DNA of 13,689 nt from an uncultured Oceanospirillaceae bacterium (GTDB lineage: Bacteria > Pseudomonadota > Gammaproteobacteria > Pseudomonadales > Balneatricaceae). Within the stretch, counting starts at the first letter, position 1, and every line of letters begins with the position of its first letter. Made by a program: the position numbers and the translations under genes. Under the pieces are notes generated by a model. The model worked only from the letters and a program-made list of their open reading frames with translations. It was not told the origin of the DNA and made no database searches. The stretch is taken from positions 1-13,689 of the forward strand of contig CAMIIY010000012.1 of NCBI GenBank assembly GCA_946221045.1, written 5' to 3'. Positions 1 to 9,769 of the stretch are shown piece after piece.

Positions 1-259
1 GACAGAAGTAGTACACTTTGATTAGTACGTCAGAGAATAGGTCGTGTTGTTAGCTATTCAATCAAGCCAAAAAGTGACTTATAAACGCAGAGCCACTCAA
101 TCTTGTAATCCAGCTGATTTCCTTTGTTGAGCAGCTACATGGCCAAGAACTAGGGGCGACTTCAATACCCCGACTGATCTCTTTTTTCTCATCCGATGAG
201 CTACAATCCTTTGATACTCGTGGAACGATTTTGATCGCTAACTGGAGTGGGAAACAGGG
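1..259. other. Leader region upstream of the accessory cassette, no gene seen
   Basis: All three plus-strand frames entering from the left edge hit a stop within the first 25 bases, and no convincing reading frame starts here before the nuclease-like gene. The stretch must hold the promoter of that gene, or lie inside an operon that began further left, but I found no good -35/-10 pair. The best part matches are TTATAA at 79-84 and TTGATA at 211-216, neither with a proper partner. The one structured element is the palindrome at 188-200, listed separately. The left boundary of the island is not visible in the window. Confidence 0.6.
188..200. promoter_or_regulatory. 13-base perfect palindrome, possible operator before the cassette
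   Basis: CTCATC-C-GATGAG is a perfect inverted repeat with 6-base arms and a one-base centre. It lies 59 bases before the ATG of the first cassette gene and just after a run of six T. With a one-base centre it cannot fold into a normal hairpin, so a site for a dimeric DNA-binding protein is the likelier reading. No regulator gene is visible in the window to pair with it. A match of this length could occur by chance. Confidence 0.25.
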
Positions 260-3200
260 ATGGCTGAGATTGATCAGGAAAACAAATTACAACCATCGGA
301 CTTCATGTCCCAGCTTCATCCTGACCTTTTCTCTGACTCTACCCAACGGTCAACTTACTTACTTGATGAAGCAACTCTTGAATACCGCCTCGAAACAATC
401 ACTGCAAGAAACCATACCCACGACTTCGAAATTTTTTGTCGTAAATTGTGTGAGCGGACCATATGCCCACATCTGAAGCCTGCTACTGGGCCTGAGGGCG
501 GCGGAGATAGCAAAGCTGATACTGAAACGATCCCAGTTTCGGACGAAATCAAAATACTTACCTATGTAGGCGAAGCGAATGCTGGTAACGAGCGCTGGGC
601 TTTCGCTTTCAGCGCTAAGAAAAAGTGGGCAGAGAAAGTAAGAAACGACGTTGCAGGCATAATTGATACTCAACGTGGTTATCAGAAGATCTACTGCATA
701 ACTGCTCAATTCGCACGCGCAAAGGACCGAGCCCGCGTCGAAGATGAACTCTCGAAGCTATACGGGGTGACGATCACAATTCTTGACCGAAGCTGGATTG
801 TCGATCAGGTAGTCAGCGGCCATCGATTGGACCTCGCATATAACTACCTTGGTGTTGGACATGAAGTCGCAGAGACTCAACGTCAGGGTCCCTTAGACTA
901 TTCGCGTTCTCAGCAGCTGGCGGACATAGAGGAGGCCATAAGTAATCCCGATGCATTTACTGGGATGGAAATGCAGCGAGTAACAGAGGCCTTGGTCGCC
1001 GCCAAATTATCACGAAACTTGGAGCGCCCACGGACCGAAACAGATGGACGTTTCGCACGAGCAGTGCGGCTTGCTGAGCAAGACGGCACTTTTCGTCAAA
1101 AGCTAACCGTAAACTACGAATGGATCTGGACTTCATTTTGGTGGTTCGATGACATCAAACACTTCAATAAAAACTACGAGAGGTTCGAGCAGTTAGTGAT
1201 CGATACAGATCACGCCAAGAATCTTGAACTCCTATGCAACCTAGCCCAGCTCCTTTTCAACTCTGTTATTCATCAACATCTGACGCCTGATGAATCCAAG
1301 CTGCATGAGCGTATTGATCGATTAAGTGAAAGGTTGCTGTTATTGGCAGGGGACGATGAGCGCCCAAACAATGCGCTAGAAGCCCAAACTTCGCTGCTCA
1401 TCATCGAGGTCAATAAGGCGATACTTAACAAAGCACCTCAAGCACTCCCTCCTCTGTGGACCAAATTCTCTGACATTGTTGAGAGAGCGAAGGGGCTTGG
1501 CGAATTTTCTGCTGAACGGTTAACTAAGATGATAGAGGTGTTTGGTACCATTGCGGGTAGGGACCCCAACTATACCCAGCTCGTAGATGACGTGGCAGCC
1601 TTCGTCGCCGAGCGAACCGGCGAAGCTCAGGGAGCTTTAGTACTGCTCAAACGCGCACAGCAACTCGACTTTGAAGACAACTTTGAAATGATCAGGTTGC
1701 TGGGTAAGGCTGCTAGACAACTGACCAAAAAAGAATATTCCGACTCTCTAGTTGAAGCTTTACGACTGCTCGCACTTGCTTATCGTAGCGCTGGTTTGCT
1801 TTGGGCAGCACGAGCAAGTTGCATTTTTGCGATAGCGTCGATCTTTATTGAAGCAGAAGAAACCAGTGATCTTCCAGCCTCTATCATCCCTACAATCATG
1901 TTGCTTGCATGGATAACTATCGAGCTTCGACAACTACCCGAATGCCTCGAAGTTATTCGTCTAGTGCAAACTTGTGCGGCGAGTTTGCCTCTCGATGATG
2001 AATCTCAAGATCTTGTCGCTAAGCGACTAAATGAGCTTGATCTCACTCTGGCAAGCCACGTGCTTAACTTCTCTACTGAGGAGCTTCAAGCAGTTATCAA
2101 GTTACCGGATATATTTGCTCGATTAGGATTACTACATAGCCGAAATGCCCTGCTCTACGCACTTGGCCATGAACAATTTCTTCGCGAAGAAGGATCAATA
2201 CCGGAAGAGGAAACAGCCGAGCGAGTCGCCGAATTGTTCATGTTGCTCGCTAGCCAACCGGTATCCGAGAACTTTCATACCCCAGTCATCTTCAACGACG
2301 GGGAATCGCAATATCTTGTAACGCGCGTGCAAGGTGTACGAGTGTCCGTACATCACAAATGTTCCGAGGCTGCTACTCAAGCGTCTGAAGCGCTCGTCGG
2401 TTCGATAGAAGCACTTTTCGCAACTGTTATTGATCTCGGTGCTGTAGCACACACGGAGAGCTTCACGATTACTCTTCAGGAAAGCTCAGAGATTCTAAAA
2501 CCTGACTTCAAATTCAATATGGATAATATGACGGCTGTCGTTCGTTGGCCCACAGGAATGATCCCAGCTACATATCTTCGCCAGGACGAAGTTCAGAAGA
2601 TGATGATTGTATTTGCTGCGGAACTCTTTGCTAGTACGTGCTATGTAAAAGATCTACAACAGACGATCACGCATATATTAGATAACGAGGCTGTAATCGA
2701 CCGGATAGGGATGGTTTTGGTTATTGGTAATAGTCGGAAACGTATTTTGAAACAGAGCTTATCTAGGCTGAGCGATTGGACCAATATATCGTCATCAACA
2801 TTCCCTCTTGAACCATTACGTCCGGCTATCAGTCGTCACTCATTAGATTCAAAAATGGACACTGACGTTTCTACATTAACAAGCAAGGAGACTACTCCCA
2901 GCATACTTAATGATCATCGCAACCTCGGTGTACGATCTGTTATCGATGTACACCTATGGGACCAGTCCGGCTGGACGGGAACAGCATTTGCTTATTTAGG
3001 TTATTCTTATCCACCAGTAGTTGCTCTAGTTTTTAAGAATGAGAGTGCTGCCAAGAAAATTTTTAAACGTTGGCGTGAACGCTTCGGTGATACAGATCAC
3101 AATGAGGATATATACTTGGCAATAGTCCGGGGTATCTCTACAGAGCATCCAGCCTACTATCGCCTTTTAGTTACTTCCCGACTTCCTTCTAAAAACGCGC

Positions 3201-3478
3201 ATCCAACCAATAAGATATTTTCAGTAGCTGCGCGCATACAAACTATGCATGCCGAGTCAAACTTCAATCTAGAAAACTTCCTCAACCTTTACAGCAGGTC
3301 AAAGGCCTACTTACTACTTCCTGCAGTTTTAAAGGGAGGATCACCAGATTTAATTACAGAGCTTGCGATTCTAAAACGTGATCTAAGTGTAGTTAATGCG
3401 TCAGAAGTCAGTGAGCAGGATATTGAGGCTATGGCACTGGGAGCAGAGAAATATTCCGATACACCCGATAATGTATAA
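260..3478 (+). CDS. Large protein with N-terminal PD-(D/E)xK nuclease-like domain, helical middle and conserved-looking C-terminal domain
   Basis: A 1072-residue protein that I cannot assign to a named family. Residues about 50-190 look like a PD-(D/E)xK fold: helix HDFEIFCRKLCE (F56, E57), then TGPEGGGDSKAD (candidate metal ligands D83 or D87), then the strand FAFSAKKKW (S118-A-K120, a serine variant of the ExK half-motif), then YQKIYCITAQ and TITILDRSWI strands as in Mrr-like enzymes. Residues about 210-665 are almost wholly helical and could be a TPR-like solenoid, with an aromatic-rich patch at 286-297. Residues about 670-1010 are mixed alpha/beta, with DQSGWTGTAF (901-910), KRWRERFGDTD (936-946) and AIVRGIS (954-960). 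No P-loop, signal peptide or membrane segment is evident. An in-frame stop at 239-241 limits the start. ATG 260 has GGAG 12 bases upstream, and ATG 305 is an alternative. A DNA-cutting role in defence is inferred from the fold signature and neighbours. Confidence 0.85.
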   Translation: MAEIDQENKLQPSDFMSQLHPDLFSDSTQRSTYLLDEATLEYRLETITARNHTHDFEIFCRKLCERTICPHLKPATGPEGGGDSKADTETIPVSDEIKILTYVGEANAGNERWAFAFSAKKKWAEKVRNDVAGIIDTQRGYQKIYCITAQFARAKDRARVEDELSKLYGVTITILDRSWIVDQVVSGHRLDLAYNYLGVGHEVAETQRQGPLDYSRSQQLADIEEAISNPDAFTGMEMQRVTEALVAAKLSRNLERPRTETDGRFARAVRLAEQDGTFRQKLTVNYEWIWTSFWWFDDIKHFNKNYERFEQLVIDTDHAKNLELLCNLAQLLFNSVIHQHLTPDESKLHERIDRLSERLLLLAGDDERPNNALEAQTSLLIIEVNKAILNKAPQALPPLWTKFSDIVERAKGLGEFSAERLTKMIEVFGTIAGRDPNYTQLVDDVAAFVAERTGEAQGALVLLKRAQQLDFEDNFEMIRLLGKAARQLTKKEYSDSLVEALRLLALAYRSAGLLWAARASCIFAIASIFIEAEETSDLPASIIPTIMLLAWITIELRQLPECLEVIRLVQTCAASLPLDDESQDLVAKRLNELDLTLASHVLNFSTEELQAVIKLPDIFARLGLLHSRNALLYALGHEQFLREEGSIPEEETAERVAELFMLLASQPVSENFHTPVIFNDGESQYLVTRVQGVRVSVHHKCSEAATQASEALVGSIEALFATVIDLGAVAHTESFTITLQESSEILKPDFKFNMDNMTAVVRWPTGMIPATYLRQDEVQKMMIVFAAELFASTCYVKDLQQTITHILDNEAVIDRIGMVLVIGNSRKRILKQSLSRLSDWTNISSSTFPLEPLRPAISRHSLDSKMDTDVSTLTSKETTPSILNDHRNLGVRSVIDVHLWDQSGWTGTAFAYLGYSYPPVVALVFKNESAAKKIFKRWRERFGDTDHNEDIYLAIVRGISTEHPAYYRLLVTSRLPSKNAHPTNKIFSVAARIQTMHAESNFNLENFLNLYSRSKAYLLLPAVLKGGSPDLITELAILKRDLSVVNASEVSEQDIEAMALGAEKYSDTPDNV

Positions 3479-3663
3479 ATTGTGTGTGCGCAAAATGAGT
3501 CTAGATCAATGTATCCATAAACTTCTCTGTGTGACCAAACCTGCACCTGCATAGTTCACTAATATCCCGTCGGGTGGATCGTATCCCCTCAGCTTTTAGA
3601 GTAACCGGTTTTACCGAATGTGAGTAAAGATCGTAGTCACAGTAAAATATAAACAGGGAATTT
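3479..3663. other. 185-base gap between the first and second cassette genes, possible internal promoter or attenuator
   Basis: This gap is much longer than the 53 bases between the second and third genes, so the second and third genes may have their own transcription start. A weak stem GGTGGAT/ATCCCC (3573-3588, three-base loop, one mismatch) is followed only by a broken T stretch, so it is not a convincing terminator. Nearer the second gene are the perfect palindrome AACCGGTT (3603-3610) and the overlapping CGGT-TTT-ACCG (3606-3616). A TAAAAT at 3643-3648 could be a -10, but no good -35 precedes it at 16-18 bases. The second gene has a fair ribosome site, AGGGA at 3655-3659. Confidence 0.35.
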
Positions 3664-5367
3664 ATGCTCCAAATAGCCAGCGGAAAACTATTCAGCAGAC
3701 CTTCGCGTAGGGAAAATCTCCTACGTGGAATGCTCTACACGAATGGCACTCTCGCTAGAGACGGCAATATAGAAACAGCCGCGGGTAGGCTACTACCATC
3801 ATCAAGCTACTCTATACATCCAAAATGTATAGTCTACGAGTTTACAGAACACATCGAAGATGAAGAACATGGGCCTGGAGTACTCATTTCTTCCGGTGTC
3901 GAACCTTATCTCCAAGATTACTCGGTAGTTGTATCGTTTGCGTTGAATTGTGTATGTACACCAGACGTCGACCTAGCTCGAAGACTTACAACGGGCCAGA
4001 GAGGCCTAGTTACTAGAGTTGCACCACAGACCCTGGTTCATAATTTTTTTGATGAGCAAGTTATCTGCAAGCCTGATGATCTCCAGTTTTTGAAAAACTT
4101 TGTGGAGAAACTCATTGCCCTACAACGTCACACTTTCTTAGGCGTTATGCGTGCGCTACGAACCTACATCAATGGTATGCACCGCATTGCAGATGATTTA
4201 GAGCTTGCCTACACATTGTTGGTTGCATCCGTAGAGTCACTCGCCCAAGAATTCGATGGTCATGAAAGCAACTGGGAATCACTTGATGAACACAAACGTA
4301 AGGCAATAGATGAAGCATTATCGGGAGCGGACGAGATGATTGCACAACGCGTCAGAGGCGCTCTTCTTAGCGTCGAACACGTCGCGTTATCACGCCGCTT
4401 CCGAGAATTCGTGCTATCTCATATGACTTCAGGTTATTTCCGCAACACACCAGACTTCAAAGGTCCGAAGTTAGGTAGATCAGACCTTCCAGAGGTACTC
4501 GGAAAGGCCTACCAGTCACGATCCAAGTACATTCACCAACTTCTACAACTCCCAGATATGGTGACAATGGGGCACGAATACAGCGAAACCGCTATCGCGG
4601 GGAGGAGCACTTTTCTTACGCTCCAAGGACTATCGCGCTTGATGAGGCACACAATTATCGAGTTTGTAATGAATCAGCCCTCCGTTGCGAATGAACCATA
4701 CAACTATCACCTTGAACGAAGCGGCGTTGTTAAAGTTCGTTTAGCACCGCAATACTGGGTTGGTCGTGCAGAAGGGGATATTACAGAAGCTGGTCGCGAC
4801 AAACTGGAGGGATTTCTAGAGCAGCTAGCGCCTTGTCTTCTGAAGGAAAAAAATGCTGTCCTGACTGATATAAGACCTGTACTAACGACTGCCACTGCGT
4901 TTATACCACATTTAAATAAGCGCCTTAGGCTGCCATACTTAGCATTGTTTGCGTTATTCAATATGCATGTGCCTGCGAAAGATTCGTTTGCGACGCCTGC
5001 GGTAGTTGAAAAACTAATTCAAGATGAACTTGGCGAACCTTCCTCCGAAGCACTAATCTCTTACGCATTATCGGGAAACGTCATTCCTTGGTCACTTGAA
5101 GTCCATCGCACAGCTCTCCGAACTTATTTACGCCGACGTACCACTAAGAATGGTCTAAGATTCCCTCGACTCTTTGAAGCCGCAATTACCTTGGAATTGG
5201 CAGAGCGACTCAGGTGCAATGGCGAGGTTGAAGACAGTCGTGAATTTGTGTCACTTGCAGTAGAAAACTATCCTGGTCATTCAGGTCTATTGCAGTTTGA
5301 AGAAAAATTTCAGACCTCCATTTCGATCAATTGGCGTGATGTCATGATGCCGCCTAAGCAAGAATAG
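3664..5367 (+). CDS. HEPN-domain protein with R-x4-H motif, putative ribonuclease of the cassette
   Basis: A 567-residue protein. Residues about 150-335 have the layout of an ApeA-type HEPN domain. A first helix, LELAYTLLVASVESLAQEF (179-197), carries E191. Further helices span 208-258. Then comes KAYQSRSKYIHQL (281-293), whose R286-SKYI-H291 fits the R-x4-6-H motif that forms the active site of HEPN RNases when two copies pair. A helix at 316-337 closes the domain. Residues 1-150 look mixed alpha/beta and may act as a sensor. Residues 340-567 show no motif I recognise; WSLEVHRTALRTYLRRR (476-492) is strongly basic. The start has AGGGA four bases upstream, and M23 is an alternative. The gene lies between the nuclease-like gene and the third cassette gene and uses CTA, ATA, AGA and AGG early on, unlike the core operon. 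RNA cleavage is inferred from the family; a HEPN that only binds is also possible. Confidence 0.85.
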   Translation: MLQIASGKLFSRPSRRENLLRGMLYTNGTLARDGNIETAAGRLLPSSSYSIHPKCIVYEFTEHIEDEEHGPGVLISSGVEPYLQDYSVVVSFALNCVCTPDVDLARRLTTGQRGLVTRVAPQTLVHNFFDEQVICKPDDLQFLKNFVEKLIALQRHTFLGVMRALRTYINGMHRIADDLELAYTLLVASVESLAQEFDGHESNWESLDEHKRKAIDEALSGADEMIAQRVRGALLSVEHVALSRRFREFVLSHMTSGYFRNTPDFKGPKLGRSDLPEVLGKAYQSRSKYIHQLLQLPDMVTMGHEYSETAIAGRSTFLTLQGLSRLMRHTIIEFVMNQPSVANEPYNYHLERSGVVKVRLAPQYWVGRAEGDITEAGRDKLEGFLEQLAPCLLKEKNAVLTDIRPVLTTATAFIPHLNKRLRLPYLALFALFNMHVPAKDSFATPAVVEKLIQDELGEPSSEALISYALSGNVIPWSLEVHRTALRTYLRRRTTKNGLRFPRLFEAAITLELAERLRCNGEVEDSREFVSLAVENYPGHSGLLQFEEKFQTSISINWRDVMMPPKQE

Positions 5368-5420
5368 CGTCAGTAATACTGGAATCATAACTAGACTTTT
5401 AGAGATTCAAGAGAAGACCT

Positions 5421-7187
5421 ATGCGCTTTGATTACCTGTCGGCTTTTCCTATCAAAGTAAGTGTCATGCCGCCAAAGTTGCGCAGCTTGTTCGAACCCGT
5501 GGGTACCTCACCAGACCAATTTGTGGAAGTAGCGTCGTTACAGGAGACGGACCCATATGGGAACCAAGCTGAGCATTTACATTTGTTGATGGCCGTAGTC
5601 CCCGGTGAGAACGGCCCAATTGAAGTTCTCTCTGAAGCTGGGGATGGAGTGGTCGAGTTTTCAGTTCCCGCCGGAGACAATTATGGGTGCTCAACTTCCG
5701 TTACACCGACGATATCCGGCCATGACTACATCGTAGCAAGCTGGGGGAATGGTTCTTTCTACACCTTTAATCTAGCGGAAAAAGTATGGATGGCCCTAGG
5801 GTTAACCCCCCGATGCGTTGGCAACGATCAACAGCGACTGATATTCGATGACCTGGGGCTCCCAGAATTCTCCGTGGCTGAAGGCGAAGTATCAAGCAGC
5901 TATCACTGGAACTTAAAACGAAACGTTAGCTGGCGTATGTCGAATGAGTACTTACGCCGTTACCTGTGGTTACGTGGGGCCCGAGGTATAAGAGTCTTTT
6001 ATTATTCAACACTGCTACCTGATGTACCAGAAATCAGAGAAATCATGGGTGGGGAAACTCATGTTTCACTAAAGCCTACGGAAGACATTCATTGGTATGA
6101 GCTCGACATCCGTGAGCATAATGGATCTTTATTACTCCAGATGTGGGCTTCTATCGAAGCGGTGCCACCTGAGCAATGTCCAGAACAAACGGCAGACGGA
6201 ATTCTGTGGCCAGGCGACGACCGGCCCATGACGCATGAACGTGCTGATGCGTTAGTAGAGCAGGAACCTGTATATATTGATGATCGCTTTCTTCAGAAAT
6301 ACGAACAAAGTACTTTCTACAAATCTACACCTGTACATATGTACGGACAATGGTATTGCAACCCCTCCTACCTAGGACAATGGAGTTTCACAGACTGTCA
6401 AAGAGTTGGGAGAAATTTAGTCCGCGTCCCGATGCGAGAGCTTTATAAGCCCAAGCCGGATCGCGAAATTCTTCATGCCCGCTCGTTTGCAATCCACCTA
6501 TCGGACGTAGCTCATTTGGACCTAAGCGAAGAGCATGTGGTAGCGAAAGTACAAAGGCTACTCGAAGCACTTCTGCGATTAGGGGAAGCTTTATCTGCTC
6601 TCGGCGCAGAAATTGGTGTAAACAGGTCGCCGGCAGACCTAACCGGATTTGATCGCGCTGAGATCTCCTCTAATGGTTGGATGGCTTATCCGGAACTCAG
6701 TCGGTTAGCCCAAGTAGCTCCATTGGCGCTAACTCAACAGCAGTTCTTGTCTCGCTGCAAAAGTTTGCACGAGTTTTGGCAACGTATTCCAGATGGCCAC
6801 CTTAAATTGCTTCTGGAGCGCGCAGGTTGTCCAAGAAGAGAAATTAAAAACCTGAAAAGCCTAAAACTCCTACAAGCTCTGTTGAACGTTATAGAAAGAC
6901 TGAATCTTCAAGAAGAGGCAGTAGACTCATTCACCTCAGAGATTGAACCTGAGGAATGGAACAACCGTAATGATGCAATGGCTCCCTTATTTTTGAATAA
7001 TGATCTCAGAATTGCTGATGCACACGAAGCTGTTACGAATTGCTTAGATAGTCTACAACAACTTGGTTTCGACATCGCAAATGTTAATGACGGGTATGGA
7101 AGAGCTCTTGATTTCGTCATGGACGGAGTGATCAATGCACTAAATACAGTCGCAAATGCTATCGAGAAGTTACTACGCACTGTATAA
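5421..7187 (+). CDS. Uncharacterised third cassette protein, with a C-terminal R-x4-H motif
   Basis: A 588-residue protein of no family I recognise. Residues 1-about 350 are rich in aromatic residues and short strand-like segments, with a notable stretch WRMSNEYLRRYLWLRGARGIRVFYYS (171-196). Residues about 365-500 are helical, including VVAKVQRLLEALLRLGEALSALG (373-395) and KLLQALLNVIERL (482-494). The last domain has LFLNNDLRIADAHEAV (523-538), giving R530-IADA-H535, which matches the spacing of a HEPN R-x4-H motif, then GYGRALDFVMDGVINALNTV (558-577). A HEPN assignment here is weak, because the neighbouring helices were not matched to a known family. The start has GAGAAG (5411-5416) four bases upstream; M16 is an alternative. 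It lies 53 bases after the HEPN gene and probably shares its transcript. The terminator starts 28 bases past its stop. No signal peptide or membrane helix is visible. Confidence 0.82.
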   Translation: MRFDYLSAFPIKVSVMPPKLRSLFEPVGTSPDQFVEVASLQETDPYGNQAEHLHLLMAVVPGENGPIEVLSEAGDGVVEFSVPAGDNYGCSTSVTPTISGHDYIVASWGNGSFYTFNLAEKVWMALGLTPRCVGNDQQRLIFDDLGLPEFSVAEGEVSSSYHWNLKRNVSWRMSNEYLRRYLWLRGARGIRVFYYSTLLPDVPEIREIMGGETHVSLKPTEDIHWYELDIREHNGSLLLQMWASIEAVPPEQCPEQTADGILWPGDDRPMTHERADALVEQEPVYIDDRFLQKYEQSTFYKSTPVHMYGQWYCNPSYLGQWSFTDCQRVGRNLVRVPMRELYKPKPDREILHARSFAIHLSDVAHLDLSEEHVVAKVQRLLEALLRLGEALSALGAEIGVNRSPADLTGFDRAEISSNGWMAYPELSRLAQVAPLALTQQQFLSRCKSLHEFWQRIPDGHLKLLLERAGCPRREIKNLKSLKLLQALLNVIERLNLQEEAVDSFTSEIEPEEWNNRNDAMAPLFLNNDLRIADAHEAVTNCLDSLQQLGFDIANVNDGYGRALDFVMDGVINALNTVANAIEKLLRTV

Positions 7188-7215
7188 CTGGCCCGATGAC
7201 AAGTGTTGAAATCAC

Positions 7216-7245
7216 AAAAAAGCAGCCACTAAGGGCTGCTTTTTT
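7216..7245. terminator. Bidirectional intrinsic terminator shared by the cassette and the replication operon
   Basis: A6-GCAGCC (7222-7227), a six-base loop ACTAAG, GGCTGC (7234-7239) and T6 (7240-7245) form a near-perfect symmetrical hairpin with a U tract on either strand. On the plus strand it ends the third cassette gene, 28 bases past the stop. On the minus strand it ends gyrB, 84 bases past the stop. Because the two transcription units converge here, one element isolates both. Confidence 0.92.
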
Positions 7246-7249
7246 CATT

Positions 7250-7312
7250 TCATTCTGGATGAGACGTCATTGCAAGCATATGAGACGCCATTTCATTTTG
7301 AATGAGATCCCA
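7250..7312. repeat. Cluster of short TCAT/ATGA repeats in the gyrB trailer
   Basis: Two kinds of repeat interlock between the terminator and the gyrB stop. TCATTCTGGATGA (7250-7262) and TCATTTTGAATGA (7293-7305) are 13-base copies with two differences, 43 bases apart; the second is a perfect inverted repeat around TTG. ATGAGACGTCATT (7259-7271) and ATGAGACGCCATT (7280-7292) differ at one base and lie 21 bases apart, and a third decayed copy, ATGAGATCCCA, starts at 7302. The roughly 21-22 base spacing is two helical turns. The cluster sits where accessory and core DNA meet, so it could be a relic of insertion, a protein-binding array or part of the gyrB 3' end. Its function is unknown. Confidence 0.55.
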
Positions 7313-7329
7313 CATAGATAGCTAATCTT

Positions 7330-9762
<2,433 letters not shown>

Positions 9763-9769
9763 CTAACAT

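Noticed and set aside
231..709. Open frames on both strands overlapping the start of the nuclease-like gene
   Set aside because: They lie in other frames of the 1072-codon gene, lack ribosome sites and have no recognisable protein features. The long frame explains the region.
2720..2752. GNSRKRIL in the nuclease-like protein as a possible P-loop
   Set aside because: It lacks the GxxxxGK[S/T] pattern and no Walker B follows.
3495..3554. A 19-codon open frame in the gap between the first two cassette genes
   Set aside because: No ribosome site precedes its ATG and the peptide has no notable feature; frames of this size are expected by chance.
3619..3641. TGTGA and TCACA half-sites resembling a CRP operator
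   Set aside because: The half-sites are 13 bases apart rather than 6, so they do not form a CRP site. A 5-base stem with a 13-base loop is also weak.
7250..7312. Regularly spaced repeats suggesting a small CRISPR
   Set aside because: The units are only about 13 bases with 8-9 bases between, no true spacers exist, and no cas gene is visible.
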